This document shows, piece by piece, positions 1 to 9,027 of a stretch of 64,000 nucleotides of DNA; positions within the stretch are counted from its first letter, which is position 1; each line of letters begins with the position of its first letter. The notes below the pieces were generated by a model. The model was given only the letters and a program-made list of their open reading frames with translations, had not been told where the DNA came from and searched no databases. Source of the stretch: Ornithinimicrobium sufpigmenti (GTDB lineage Bacteria; Actinomycetota; Actinomycetes; Actinomycetales; Dermatophilaceae). The translations under genes were made by a program, and so were the position numbers. The stretch is taken from NCBI RefSeq assembly GCF_004322775.1, contig NZ_CP036403.1, forward strand, positions 3,348,001 to 3,412,000. Reading direction: 5' to 3'.

Positions 1-222
1 CCACCGCGGCCACACCGCACTCAAGGGCGCCCCACCGGCTGACCGCGTACCTAACCTCCGTGGGCAGAACACCTAGGGAAGGCCTACGCAGGTTCGCCTG
101 GTGGCTGCGGCTTGCCCCAGGAGTACGGCTGTGATGACGACGACGGGTTAGCGGCGCGACGCAACATGAGTCGGCGCAGGCGTCTTGTCAGGGGGGCCGG
201 CTAGTTCGCAGTGTCTATGAAC
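1..222. other. no gene recognised
   Basis: Nothing in these bases could be assigned to a protein family or RNA. This is the sequence downstream of the TetR gene, which is read leftward. No convincing terminator hairpin was seen. Confidence 0.4.
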
Positions 223-825
223 TCAGCCTGCCCCTTCAGGCGCTGCGCGGGGCAGGATGCCGTTGAGGGCGAGATCAGTGAAGACGTCGGCGATCTCGTC
301 AGGCGACATGGGCCCGTCTGGCCGCACCCAGATGTAGGTGTAGTGATGCAGGCCGAGAAGAGCCTTGACTGCGAGGTGGCCTGAGAACGAGGGCGCAAAC
401 GTCCCGTCGTCGACGCCGCGCTGCAGCATCTGGGCCCATACCTGCTCATACTCTCGGTGCAGGTCTAGCACCTGGCCCCGCCGCCCCTCGGATACTCCGT
501 GCAGGTCACGGAAGCAGACCGTCATCTCAGGCAGGTGCTCCACGATCTCCTGCAGCACCCTGCGGGAGAACAGCCGCAGGCGCTCAGCGGCCGGCAGTGC
601 CTGGGCCAGGAGCTCATTGCCCGACTCGATCAGGCGGCGCAGGTACTCCGTCGTGATGCCGAAGAGGAGGTCATCCTTCCCCTTCACGTGGTGATAGATG
701 CTTCCGCGGCTCAACCCGGTAGCTCGCTCGAGATCGGCGATGCCGGTCCCGTGATAGCCGTTCGCGGCGAACAGTTCGGCAGCTCCGCGAAACAGCGTCT
801 CGCGACTGCGGTCTCCTCGCTCCAT
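223..825 (-). CDS. TetR/AcrR-family transcriptional repressor
   Basis: A 200-residue one-component repressor of normal TetR length. Residues about 8-55 are the DNA-binding domain: the run FAANGYHGTGIADLERATG is followed by SRGSIYHHVKGKDDLL, the recognition-helix signature of the family. The C-terminal half is the usual poorly conserved ligand and dimerisation domain. It is divergent from the short-chain fatty acid permease gene, with a large palindrome between the starts, so autoregulation and control of the catabolic operon are likely. The inducer is probably an acyl-CoA or small acid made by the operon; that is inference from the neighbours. Confidence 0.93.
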   Translation of the reverse strand: MERGDRSRETLFRGAAELFAANGYHGTGIADLERATGLSRGSIYHHVKGKDDLLFGITTEYLRRLIESGNELLAQALPAAERLRLFSRRVLQEIVEHLPEMTVCFRDLHGVSEGRRGQVLDLHREYEQVWAQMLQRGVDDGTFAPSFSGHLAVKALLGLHHYTYIWVRPDGPMSPDEIADVFTDLALNGILPRAAPEGAG

Positions 826-883
826 GTCTTCCCATCTGCGCGTTCCCTGCGGACTGTTTACAGACCGTCATCAGGAGTGTACT

Positions 884-923
884 GTACCGACCGTTCGGTC
901 TAATTGGACCGATCGGTCGGTAC
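884..923. promoter_or_regulatory. double TetR-type operator between divergent genes
   Basis: Two adjacent TetR-like palindromes, ACCGACCGTTCGGT and ACCGATCGGTCGGT, lie head to head around a TAATT centre. Together they form one 40-base imperfect palindrome that begins and ends with GTACCGACCG and CGGTCGGTAC. It lies about 60 bases upstream of the repressor start and about 50 upstream of the permease start, so both promoters can be blocked at once. Confidence 0.8.
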
Positions 924-970
924 AGGACCGCGTCCCAAGGGCGGGACGTGGCGGACGTGAGGAGATCCCG

Positions 971-2365
971 ATGGCTGACGACCTAGACACCAGGCCGCCC
1001 AAGAAGAGCAGGACGAACGACCGCCGATCTATGGAAGCGGTTATGGGTCCGCTCAACGCTGTGGTCGAGAAGTACATGCCCAGCGCCTTCCTCTTTGCCG
1101 TCGCGCTGACCGCGGTCGTCGCTGTCGCGGCGCTTATCGTGACCGACTCCGGGCCGGCCGAGGTCGTTGATGGCTGGGGCGACGGCCTATCCGGGCTGCT
1201 GGCCTTCACCATGCAGATGGTGCTGATCCTTCTGCTTGGCTACATGCTGGCGCACACCGGACCGGTGCACCGCCTCCTCGTCAAGCTGGGCTCTGTCCCC
1301 CGCAGCGAGGGACAGGCCTACGTCTTCGTCGTGGTCGTCACTGCGGTCGCCTCGCTCCTCACCTGGGGTCTCGGGCTGGTCGTCGGTGCAGTCATCGCCA
1401 AGGAGGTCGCACGCCAGGGAAAGGCCAAGGGTCTCCGGCTGCACTTCCCCCTCCTCGTGGCCGCCGGTTACTCGGGCTGGGTCGTCTGGCACATGGGCTA
1501 TTCCGGCTCCGGCCCGCTCGCTGCCGCATCGGAGGGTTCCTTTGTCACAGAGCTCACCGGCCAAGTGATTCCCATGTCGGAGACGACGTTCAGCCTCTGG
1601 AATATCACTGGGGCGGTGCTGACCGTGGTGGCCATCGCCACAGCGATGTACCTCATCCGTCCCCGCTCCACCTCGAGAATCGTCGAGGTGGACGCTGAAC
1701 AGGAGAGCGCTGCCTACATCCGGGAGGACATCAACACCCCTGCCGACCGCTTGGATGCCAGCCGCTGGCCGACCACGCTGCTCGGTCTCGCCCTCGCCTC
1801 ATACCTGGTGATGCACTTCGCGGGTGGCGGAACGCTGACGCTGGATATCGTCAACTGGTCGTTCATGATGCTCATCCTCCTGCTGGTCAGCTGCTCCAGC
1901 GAGATGCTCGCACTGGTCCGCAGCTCGGCCAGCAACGTCGGTGACGTGGTTTTCCAGTACCCGCTGTACGCCGGCATCCTCGGCATCATGGCCAGCACCG
2001 GCCTCATGGAGTGGCTGACGCAGCAGATGGTTCGGATATCCACCGAGGCGACCTTCCCCATCATCGCCCTGATGTCCGCGGGACTGGTCAACATCTTCGT
2101 TCCCTCAGGCGGGGCGCAGTTCGCGGTGCAGGGGCCGATCGTGCTCGACGCTGCGCAGGCCCTCGGCGTAGATCCGGCCATCGCGATCATGGCCGTCTCG
2201 TACGGCGACCAGTGGACCAACATGATCCAGCCGTTCTGGGCGCTGCCGCTCCTCGCGATCGCCGGGTTGAAGATCAGAGACATCATGGGCTACACCACGA
2301 TTACCTTCCTCGTCTCTGGCGTGTTCTTCGCCGGCACCCTCTTCATCGCCAATCTCATTCTCTGA
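971..2365 (+). CDS. atoE: short-chain fatty acid permease, AtoE family
   Basis: A 464-residue polytopic membrane protein resembling the AtoE short-chain fatty acid transporter family (TIGR00366), which imports butyrate- or acetoacetate-like acids. Hydrophobic segments run almost from end to end after a charged N-terminus. Recognisable stretches include the GYSGWVVWHMGYSGSGPLA region and the late IFVPSGGAQFAVQGPI segment. The ATG at 971 was chosen because GAGGAGATC lies just upstream; the frame stays open further left into the operator. It heads an operon whose next gene activates acetoacetate, which fits uptake of short keto or fatty acids. Confidence 0.88.
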   Translation: MADDLDTRPPKKSRTNDRRSMEAVMGPLNAVVEKYMPSAFLFAVALTAVVAVAALIVTDSGPAEVVDGWGDGLSGLLAFTMQMVLILLLGYMLAHTGPVHRLLVKLGSVPRSEGQAYVFVVVVTAVASLLTWGLGLVVGAVIAKEVARQGKAKGLRLHFPLLVAAGYSGWVVWHMGYSGSGPLAAASEGSFVTELTGQVIPMSETTFSLWNITGAVLTVVAIATAMYLIRPRSTSRIVEVDAEQESAAYIREDINTPADRLDASRWPTTLLGLALASYLVMHFAGGGTLTLDIVNWSFMMLILLLVSCSSEMLALVRSSASNVGDVVFQYPLYAGILGIMASTGLMEWLTQQMVRISTEATFPIIALMSAGLVNIFVPSGGAQFAVQGPIVLDAAQALGVDPAIAIMAVSYGDQWTNMIQPFWALPLLAIAGLKIRDIMGYTTITFLVSGVFFAGTLFIANLIL

Positions 2366-2387
2366 CGAGACCCGACAAAGGAACTCC

Positions 2388-4331
2388 ATGTCGCACCTCC
2401 CACGCACAGTCTGGTCGCCGACGCCCGAAGGGGCCGCGCAGACCCTCATGCACACCTTCATGACGGACAACGGTTTCGCCGACTACGACTCCATGCACCG
2501 TTGGTCGGTTGCCGACCCGGGCGCGTTCTGGTCGGCGCTGTGGCAGTACGCCGGCGTCGTTGGCGATCCGGGAAGTACAGATTTCATTCGGGACGAGCAG
2601 CACCCGATGACAGGGTCACGGTTCTTCCCCGAAGCCAAGGTCAACCTTGCGGAGAACTTCCTCCAGGGGCCAGCAGGCGATGTCGTCATCATTGAGGCGG
2701 ACGAGACGGGTGTGCGTGCAGAGCTGACCCGTGAGCAGCTGCGCAGGCAGGTGGCTCAGGCTCAGCAGGTCCTCCTCCGACTCGGAATCGCCGAGGGGGA
2801 CAGGGTTGCGGGGATCGTCCCCAACACTGCTCCTGCGTTGGCCTACACGCTCGGCGCGCTGTCGATCGGCGCAGTGTGGACGTCATGCGCGCCGGAGTTC
2901 GGGCCGGCCGGGGTCCTTGACCGCTTCGGACAGGTGTCACCTTCCGTCCTCGTCATCGCGGAGGACTACCTCTACAACGCCAAACGACACTCTCTCGTCG
3001 GTAAAGGCCTTGAGATCGCCGAGCAGCTATCCGGCCTGGACCACGTCCTGGTGCTGGGCGCCGCACCCACGGACCGGGCTGGGGACGCCGTGGTGCATGC
3101 CGTCGAGGACCTGGTCGACGAGTCGGCCACGAAACCAATGTTCCGACCGTTGCCCTTCGACCACCCGACCTACATCGTGTACACCTCGGGCACAACCGGA
3201 CTGCCGAAGTCCATCGTGCACCGCACCGGTGGGATCCTGCTGAACCTCCTCAAGGAGCACCTCCTGCACGGCGACGTCCGCACAGGCGACCGCATGCTTT
3301 ACTTCACCAACACCGCGTGGATGATGTACCACTGGTCGATCGCCGCGCTGGGGTGTGGAGCCTCTCTGGTGCTCTACGACGGAGCTGCCATTCCCTCAGG
3401 GCGGCAGGACCTCCTGTGGCAATTGATAGACGAGCTGGATGTGAGCCATTTCGGGACCAGCCCGAAATACCTGTCGATGATGGCCAAGCTGGGCGTCCAG
3501 CCGAGCCGAGACCTCGACCTAGCCCGACTCCGTTGCATTCTCTCCGCCGGAGCCCCCCTGACCGACGACAACTTCGACTGGGTTTACGGCGAGGTCAAGT
3601 CAGACCTGCTCCTGGCGTCGATTTCCGGAGGAACAGAGATCCTCGGCTGCTTCGTGCTCGGGAACCCCTTGCGGCCGGTGCGCAGCGGGGAGATCCAGGG
3701 CCCCGCTTTGGGCATGGCTGTCGCAGCGCTCGACGATCGCCAGCTACCCGTTCTCGGTCGCCCCGGTGACCTGGTCTGCACCGAGCCCTTCCCCAGTATG
3801 CCGCTCAAGTTCTGGGGTGATGGCGGGGACGAACGCTACCGACAGGCGTATTTCGCGACCAAGGACGAGGTCTGGTACCACGGTGACCTGGCTGAGTTTC
3901 GCCCTTCTGGAGGCGTTGTCATCTCCGGTCGGACGGACACGACCCTCAAACCGGGCGGGGTGCGGATCGGGACGAGCGAGATCTACCGCGTCGTGGAACG
4001 CATGCCAGGAGTGCGCGACTCACTGGTCATCGGTTATCCGGTCGAGGACGACATGGAGATCTGGCTCTTCGTGGTCCCCGACGGGACGGTCGGAGTCGAT
4101 GTCGACCAGATCCGCCGAACGCTGCGTGCCGAGGCCTCACCGCGACATGTGCCATCGAAGATCTTCTCGGTGCCCGAGATCCCCTACAACCTGGCCGGCA
4201 AGAAGGTCGAGGGCGCGGTGCTCAAGACCGTCACCGGCCGGCCCGTAGGCAATAGGGAGTCCTTGAGCAACCCAGCGTGTCTCGACCTGTTCGCGGTCGA
4301 ATCTCTACTGGTGCACGAGGTGGTGTCATGA
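2388..4331 (+). CDS. aacS: acetoacetate--CoA ligase (acetoacetyl-CoA synthetase)
   Basis: A 647-residue member of the ANL adenylate-forming superfamily with the length typical of AacS. It activates acetoacetate, or a related 3-oxo acid, with ATP and CoA. The N-terminal ACS cap begins with a WSPTPE-like segment. The P-loop motif YTSGTTGLPKS is near residue 265, and the C-terminal lid carries SGRTDTTLKPGGVRIGTSEI, as in acetoacetyl-CoA synthetases. The stop overlaps the next gene's ATG (ATGA), showing translational coupling. The permease upstream and the thiolase downstream form a path from imported acetoacetate to acetyl-CoA. Confidence 0.92.
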   Translation: MSHLPRTVWSPTPEGAAQTLMHTFMTDNGFADYDSMHRWSVADPGAFWSALWQYAGVVGDPGSTDFIRDEQHPMTGSRFFPEAKVNLAENFLQGPAGDVVIIEADETGVRAELTREQLRRQVAQAQQVLLRLGIAEGDRVAGIVPNTAPALAYTLGALSIGAVWTSCAPEFGPAGVLDRFGQVSPSVLVIAEDYLYNAKRHSLVGKGLEIAEQLSGLDHVLVLGAAPTDRAGDAVVHAVEDLVDESATKPMFRPLPFDHPTYIVYTSGTTGLPKSIVHRTGGILLNLLKEHLLHGDVRTGDRMLYFTNTAWMMYHWSIAALGCGASLVLYDGAAIPSGRQDLLWQLIDELDVSHFGTSPKYLSMMAKLGVQPSRDLDLARLRCILSAGAPLTDDNFDWVYGEVKSDLLLASISGGTEILGCFVLGNPLRPVRSGEIQGPALGMAVAALDDRQLPVLGRPGDLVCTEPFPSMPLKFWGDGGDERYRQAYFATKDEVWYHGDLAEFRPSGGVVISGRTDTTLKPGGVRIGTSEIYRVVERMPGVRDSLVIGYPVEDDMEIWLFVVPDGTVGVDVDQIRRTLRAEASPRHVPSKIFSVPEIPYNLAGKKVEGAVLKTVTGRPVGNRESLSNPACLDLFAVESLLVHEVVS

Positions 4332-5479
4332 GCAAGGCTGCCATCGTCGGGATCGGCGAACTGGCTCCCCAGCGCTACTCAAGCGGCGAGACAACTCTCA
4401 GCATGCTTGCGGCGGCGTCGATCGAGGCCGTAGGGGACGCTGGGCTGGGCCCCCAGGACGTGGACGGGCTACTCGTCGGTCCGCAGGTGGGTGAGACCCC
4501 CCAGCACGTGCCGGCCACGGTCGCGGAGTACCTGGGGCTGCGTCCGACCATGGCCAACGTGGTTGATCTCGGCGGTGCGACCGGGGCCGGTATGGCGTGG
4601 CGCGCGGCCGCGGCGATCCAGGCGGGCATGTGCGACACCGTGCTGTGTGTGCTCGGCAACATCAACGAGCGTGGTCGTACGCCCAGGTCGCCCAACCGCA
4701 ACCCCATCCGTGAGTTCGACGTACCGTTCGGCGCCTCCGGCGCCAACACCTCGTACGCGTTCCTGGCTCGTCGACACATCGCCGAGTACGGCACCACACC
4801 CGAACAGCTAGCCCTGCCGGTCGTGGCGCAGCGGGCCAACGCGCAGCTGAACCCCAAGGCGGTTTTCCACGGCACGCCCCTGAGCGTCGACGATGTTCTG
4901 TCCTCCCCGATGGTCATCGACCCCCTACGGCTGCTCGAGATCGTGATGCCCTGCGCGGGTGCCGCTGCCTTCGTGGTGACGAGCGAGGAACGCGCACGCG
5001 GCCTGGCCCACCCGGTCGTGACGATCGCGGGGGCTGGCGAGAAGATCACCCACCGTGCCATGTCACAGGCCCCCTCACTGACGTCCGGCCCGCTCAAGGA
5101 CGCGATCGCCCGCGCCTACCGACAGAGCGGCGTCGGACCCGGCGACCTGGACCTGCTCCAGCTCTACGACTGCTACTCCATCGTCATCGCGATCACGCTC
5201 GAGGACGCAGGCATCTGTCCTCCCGGGGAGAGCGGACGGTGGATGGCGGACCACGACCTGACGTGGCAGGGAGACCTGCCGCTCAACACCCACGGCGGCC
5301 AGCTGTCCTTCGGACAGGCCGACCTCGCCGGCGGGATCTCGCACATCACCGAGGCTGTTCTGCAACTGCGGGGCCAGGCCGGAGACCGGCAGGTGCGCGA
5401 TGTGGAAAACGCCTTGGTCACAGGAAACGGAGCGACGTTGAGCGAGGCGACCGCCCTCGTCCTGCGCCGCGGCGCATGA
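4328..5479 (+). CDS. SCP-x/Ltp-type thiolase-fold protein without the usual nucleophilic Cys
   Basis: A 383-residue thiolase-superfamily protein of the lipid-transfer-protein (Ltp/SCP-x) branch. The position that carries the acyl-accepting Cys in true thiolases reads GGATGAG (residues about 82-88) with no Cys. The C-terminal region has LYDCYS and a NTHGG His motif. This pattern, plus the DUF35 protein encoded next, resembles Ltp2-type retro-aldolases, which cleave beta-hydroxyacyl-CoA side chains. The ATG at 4328 overlaps the upstream stop; the frame stays open further left but that part lies inside aacS. The substrate cannot be read from sequence, and a diverged condensing enzyme remains possible. 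Confidence 0.82.
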   Translation: MSKAAIVGIGELAPQRYSSGETTLSMLAAASIEAVGDAGLGPQDVDGLLVGPQVGETPQHVPATVAEYLGLRPTMANVVDLGGATGAGMAWRAAAAIQAGMCDTVLCVLGNINERGRTPRSPNRNPIREFDVPFGASGANTSYAFLARRHIAEYGTTPEQLALPVVAQRANAQLNPKAVFHGTPLSVDDVLSSPMVIDPLRLLEIVMPCAGAAAFVVTSEERARGLAHPVVTIAGAGEKITHRAMSQAPSLTSGPLKDAIARAYRQSGVGPGDLDLLQLYDCYSIVIAITLEDAGICPPGESGRWMADHDLTWQGDLPLNTHGGQLSFGQADLAGGISHITEAVLQLRGQAGDRQVRDVENALVTGNGATLSEATALVLRRGA

Positions 5480-5493
5480 GGCAGGAGACGAAC

Positions 5494-5907
5494 ATGACTA
5501 CACCTCCCTTCCCTGGCCTGACGGTCACGCCACAAAGCGAGCCGTTCTGGCGGGGAGTCTCCGAGGCACGGCTGATGTTTCAGCGGTGCACCGCCTGCGA
5601 GTGCGCGGTCTTCCCGCCGCGCGGGCACTGCCCGCGGTGCTGGGCACGTGATCTGGAATGGCGGGAGAGTGACGGACAGGGCGCGCTCGCGTCCTTCGCC
5701 GCCGTTCACCGCCCGGGCCATCCTGCCTTCGCTGAGCTCACTCCCTACACCCTGGCCCTCGTGGACTTGGACGAAGGCTTCCGCATGCTGACGCGCATCG
5801 TCCAGACCGATGGGCGAGGACCCCTTGTGGGGTCCCGCGTGGCCCTGTCCTGGCACACCCAGGGCGACACCCAGCTCCCGTTCTTCACGGTGAAGGAGAA
5901 GTCATGA
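5494..5907 (+). CDS. DUF35 OB-fold/zinc-ribbon acyl-CoA-binding partner protein
   Basis: A 137-residue protein with a rubredoxin-like zinc ribbon (C32-x2-C35 and C46-x2-C49) followed by an OB-fold, the DUF35 layout. Such proteins partner SCP-x/Ltp thiolase-fold enzymes, for example the ChsH2 DUF35 domain with Ltp2. Its place right after the Cys-less Ltp-like gene supports a two-subunit enzyme. The ATG at 5494 follows GGAGACG. Its stop overlaps the next gene's ATG by four bases, so expression is coupled. Confidence 0.88.
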   Translation: MTTPPFPGLTVTPQSEPFWRGVSEARLMFQRCTACECAVFPPRGHCPRCWARDLEWRESDGQGALASFAAVHRPGHPAFAELTPYTLALVDLDEGFRMLTRIVQTDGRGPLVGSRVALSWHTQGDTQLPFFTVKEKS

Positions 5908-7091
5908 ACCGCCCCAACGGCCCTGATGTGCCGGTCCTTCTCGACGGGGTCCGTACTCCGTTCGGCCGCTACCTGAAAGGCCTGCGCACGCTGAGCTCTC
6001 GGCAACTCGGGGCCCACGCGGTGACCGCGCTGCTCGACCGCCTGCCTCAGATGGCCCACTGCGACGGGGTCATACTCGCCCAGGTCGTGCAGGGCGGGCT
6101 GGGACAAAACCCAGCACGCCAGGCCGCCGTGGACGGGGGTGTCTCGATGAGCGTTCCCGCTTTGACGCTCAACAATGTTTGCCTCGGTGGGATGACTGCC
6201 ATGGCGGACGCCACGCGACGCATCCGCCTCGGCGAAGGGCGTTCGTACCTCGTGGGGGGAATGGACTCCATGAGTCAGGCGCCCCACGCGGGTCTCTTGC
6301 GCAACGGCGCGTCGATGGCCTCCGTCGGCCTCGTCGACACCTTGTCAAAGGATGGCTTGTGGTGTTCCCTGGACGACGAGTCCATGGGGGTCCTCTCCGA
6401 CAGGGTCAACCACGACCTCGGGATCGACCGGGATGTCCAAGACGAGATCGCACTGCACAGCCATCAGCGAGCCCGGGCGGCGCGAGACTCCGGCGTATTC
6501 GGCGACGAGATCGTCCCAATCACCGTGGACGGCGCAGAGGTGATGCACGACGAGGGCATCCGCGACGAGACGAGCCTTGAGTCGTTGGCTCGGCTGCGCA
6601 CAGTCTTCGATCGAGCGGGAACGATCACCGCTGGCAACGCCTCGCAGATGACTGACGGCGCATCGGTCGGAGCCATCGTCGGCCACTCGGTCGCCGAGGA
6701 GTGGGGCGTCGAGCCGTTGGCCCTCGTCCGCGGATACGCCGAGGTCGCCGGACCCGACGCAAGCCTGCACCTCAAGCCGGCTGCTGCCATCGAAGAGGTG
6801 CTCCATCGTGCAGACCTGAGCGTCGCCGACCTGTCCCTCATCGAGGTCAACGAAGCATTTGCGGGCGTCGTCGAGGCCAGCCGGCGTCAGTTGTCGGTAC
6901 CGCTTGACGTGGTGAACGTCAATGGAGGTGCCATTGCTCTTGGTCACCCGCTCGGTGGTACCGGTTTCCGCCTAGTCCTCACCGCCGCCCACGAACTGCG
7001 CCGCCGCGGAGGCAGGTACGCAGTCGCCAGCATGTGCGGCGGAGGTGGTCAGGGCTCAGCGGTCCTGATCGAGAACGTCAACGCACACTGA
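5904..7091 (+). CDS. thiolase (acetyl-CoA acetyltransferase)
   Basis: A 395-residue classical thiolase, the usual homotetramer length. The nucleophile is C93 in NNVCLGGMTAM. The C-terminal catalytic pair is the His of GHPLGGTG and the Cys of MCGGGGQG. It should cleave acetoacetyl-CoA or a longer 3-ketoacyl-CoA with CoA to release acetyl-CoA, the natural step after aacS. All catalytic residues are present, unlike in the Ltp-like paralogue 1.5 kb upstream. Exact chain-length preference is unknown. Confidence 0.92.
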   Translation: MNRPNGPDVPVLLDGVRTPFGRYLKGLRTLSSRQLGAHAVTALLDRLPQMAHCDGVILAQVVQGGLGQNPARQAAVDGGVSMSVPALTLNNVCLGGMTAMADATRRIRLGEGRSYLVGGMDSMSQAPHAGLLRNGASMASVGLVDTLSKDGLWCSLDDESMGVLSDRVNHDLGIDRDVQDEIALHSHQRARAARDSGVFGDEIVPITVDGAEVMHDEGIRDETSLESLARLRTVFDRAGTITAGNASQMTDGASVGAIVGHSVAEEWGVEPLALVRGYAEVAGPDASLHLKPAAAIEEVLHRADLSVADLSLIEVNEAFAGVVEASRRQLSVPLDVVNVNGGAIALGHPLGGTGFRLVLTAAHELRRRGGRYAVASMCGGGGQGSAVLIENVNAH

Positions 7092-7114
7092 AACGAAGAC
7101 GAGAAGGAGTCACC

Positions 7115-7567
7115 ATGACAAACCAAGCAACCGCTCAGAAGGGCTGGGCCGGCACGCGGTTCGGCCAGCCGCAGATCGGCGCTACGGCCAGCGTCAGCCG
7201 CACATTCGGCCCGCGCGATGTAGAGCTTTTCAGCGAGATCAGCGGCGACCGCAACCCACTGCACGTCGACGAGGAAGCCGCCAAGGCCTCGACCTTCGGA
7301 GGCCTCATCACTCAGGGCGGCGTGACGACCGGACTGCTTAACGCTGTAGTCGCAGAGCAGTTGCCCGGCCCCGGGACGGTTTTCCTGTCCGTGTCCTGGT
7401 CGTTCCGCCGTCCTACGTATTTCGGCGAGACGATGACGGCCAGAGTCACTGTCGAAAAGGTCCGTGACGACAAGCCGATCTGCCACCTCCGCACGGAGGT
7501 CGTGAACGCCGAAGGTGAGGTGTGCGTCGAGGGCGAAGCAGTGACGTATACCGCGGCTCTTGGATGA
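7115..7567 (+). CDS. MaoC-like (R)-specific enoyl-CoA hydratase
   Basis: A 150-residue single hot-dog domain. The hydratase-2 motif FSEISGDRNPLHVDEEAA carries the catalytic D45 and H50 in the D-x4-H arrangement. It hydrates 2-enoyl-CoA to (R)-3-hydroxyacyl-CoA. The ATG at 7115 is preceded by AAGGAG. In steroid side-chain pathways a MaoC hydratase supplies the substrate of the Ltp/DUF35 aldolase, so a comparable hydratase/aldolase module is plausible here (inference). Confidence 0.9.
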   Translation: MTNQATAQKGWAGTRFGQPQIGATASVSRTFGPRDVELFSEISGDRNPLHVDEEAAKASTFGGLITQGGVTTGLLNAVVAEQLPGPGTVFLSVSWSFRRPTYFGETMTARVTVEKVRDDKPICHLRTEVVNAEGEVCVEGEAVTYTAALG

Positions 7568-8806
7568 GTGACCGTGTCTGAGGCTGGCGGGCGCCCCCCG
7601 GGAGCCGGGTGGGCGCTCGCCTCGCTGGCTACGGCCATGCTTCTGGGCATGGCCACGTGGTTCTCGGCGGGTGCCGTCGTGCCACAGCTTGTGGCGGAGT
7701 TCTCCCTCACTGGGTCGCAAACAGCGTGGCTAACTCTCGGCGTGCAGGTCGGCTTCGTCCTCGGAGCACTCACGCTGGCCATTAGCAGCCTTGCAGACCG
7801 TATTGGACCCAGACAGCTCCTGGCTCTGGGTGCTGCGGCGGCCGGGTTTGTCAACCTGCTCCTGCTGGTCGCGACCGAGGGCTGGCAGGTGATCGCCATC
7901 CGCGTGCTGACGGGCGCCTGCCTCGCGGCGGTCTACCCGCCCGCCACGAAGGCAATCGCGACCTGGTTCAGGACTTCCCGAGCGCTTGCCATCGGCGTCA
8001 TGCTAGGGGCCCTGACGCTCGGGTCCGCTTCCCCTCATCTCGTGGCCACTGCCGGCGGGCTGAGCTGGACTTTCGTGGTGGTCGGCACCAGTACATTGAG
8101 CCTTCTGGCGTGTCTCGTGGCTGCTCTCGTCGCCAAGGATGGGCCGTACCCCTTCCCGGAGGCCCAGTTCAGCTTCTCTCAGGCCCGCAAGGCGTTCTCC
8201 TCGCGGCCTGTGCTCCTGACCTCTATTGGCTACTTCGGGCACATGTGGGAGCTCTACGCCATGTGGTCGTGGTTCGGCCTCTTCATCGGCACGATCCTGA
8301 CCTCGGACAGCGGTCAGCCGGCCAGCCGTAGCGCCAGCCTGGTCACCTTCCTGGTCATCGGCATTGGCGCCTTGGGCTGCTTACTGGGTGGCTGGCTGGC
8401 TGAGAAGCGTGGGAGCGCCTGGGTCGCCTCTCTGTCCATGTGGGTCTCCGGCTCGTGCGCGCTCGTCATCGGCTGGCTTGCAGACGGGCCAGTGTGGCTC
8501 GTCATCGCGATCGGCCTCATCTGGGGATTCTCGATCATTCCCGATTCTCCGCAGTACTCGGCGTTGGTGACGCAAGTCGCCGACCAGCGATACGTCGGCA
8601 GCACGCTCACGTTGCAGATGGCTTTGGGGTACATCGTCACGATCCCCGTGGTTTGGCTGACACCACTCCTCTACGCGCGGGTCGGGTGGGGCTGGACCTT
8701 CACCCTGCTGGCGCTCGGCCCCATGGTGGGTCTGATCGCTATGCGCAGGCTTGCCGCAGAACTCGCAAATCGGCAGCAGCCAAGCCGAGCGACACAACCT
8801 TCCTAG
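7568..8806 (+). CDS. MFS transporter
   Basis: A 412-residue major facilitator with about 12 predicted membrane segments. The A-motif-like loop SLADRIGPRQ follows helix 2, and the first half contains YPPATKAIATWFRTSRALAIG, characteristic of this superfamily (here split as YPPATKAIATW and FRTSRALAIG). GTG at 7568 starts immediately after the MaoC stop, so the gene is the last member of the operon. It may import a carboxylate substrate or export an overflow product; sequence does not say which. The tRNA-derived repeat begins 35 bases after its stop. Confidence 0.88.
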   Translation: MTVSEAGGRPPGAGWALASLATAMLLGMATWFSAGAVVPQLVAEFSLTGSQTAWLTLGVQVGFVLGALTLAISSLADRIGPRQLLALGAAAAGFVNLLLLVATEGWQVIAIRVLTGACLAAVYPPATKAIATWFRTSRALAIGVMLGALTLGSASPHLVATAGGLSWTFVVVGTSTLSLLACLVAALVAKDGPYPFPEAQFSFSQARKAFSSRPVLLTSIGYFGHMWELYAMWSWFGLFIGTILTSDSGQPASRSASLVTFLVIGIGALGCLLGGWLAEKRGSAWVASLSMWVSGSCALVIGWLADGPVWLVIAIGLIWGFSIIPDSPQYSALVTQVADQRYVGSTLTLQMALGYIVTIPVVWLTPLLYARVGWGWTFTLLALGPMVGLIAMRRLAAELANRQQPSRATQPS

Positions 8807-8841
8807 ATCCTCGGGTCTGTCGATCTCGACGCCACGCTCTG

Positions 8842-8889
8842 GAGCTGGCGAAGGGGACTCGAAACGCTCAACCACCTGTTTACAAGACA
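8842..8889. repeat. decayed tRNA-Thr 3' half, putative distal attachment site
   Basis: 48 bases matching the 3' half of the tRNA-Thr gene at 27913-27958 in the same orientation. The match runs from just past the tRNA 3' end to the anticodon loop and stem edge, ending TTTACAAGACA. It differs by two one-base insertions and one substitution. Homology stops abruptly inside the anticodon stem. This is what a tyrosine-recombinase integration into a tRNA leaves at the far end of an island. Confidence 0.85.
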
Positions 8890-9027
8890 TCCGGGCAGAA
8901 CCCGCTGACCTGCGAAGATTGCATGAGACAGGGACTTTTCGCGGGATCCGTGCAACATACGTGCATCAGTGATGGCCACCCGAGTCGGATTCTGACCGTA
9001 TGGCGCCCACACGGGGCCAGTCGCGTA

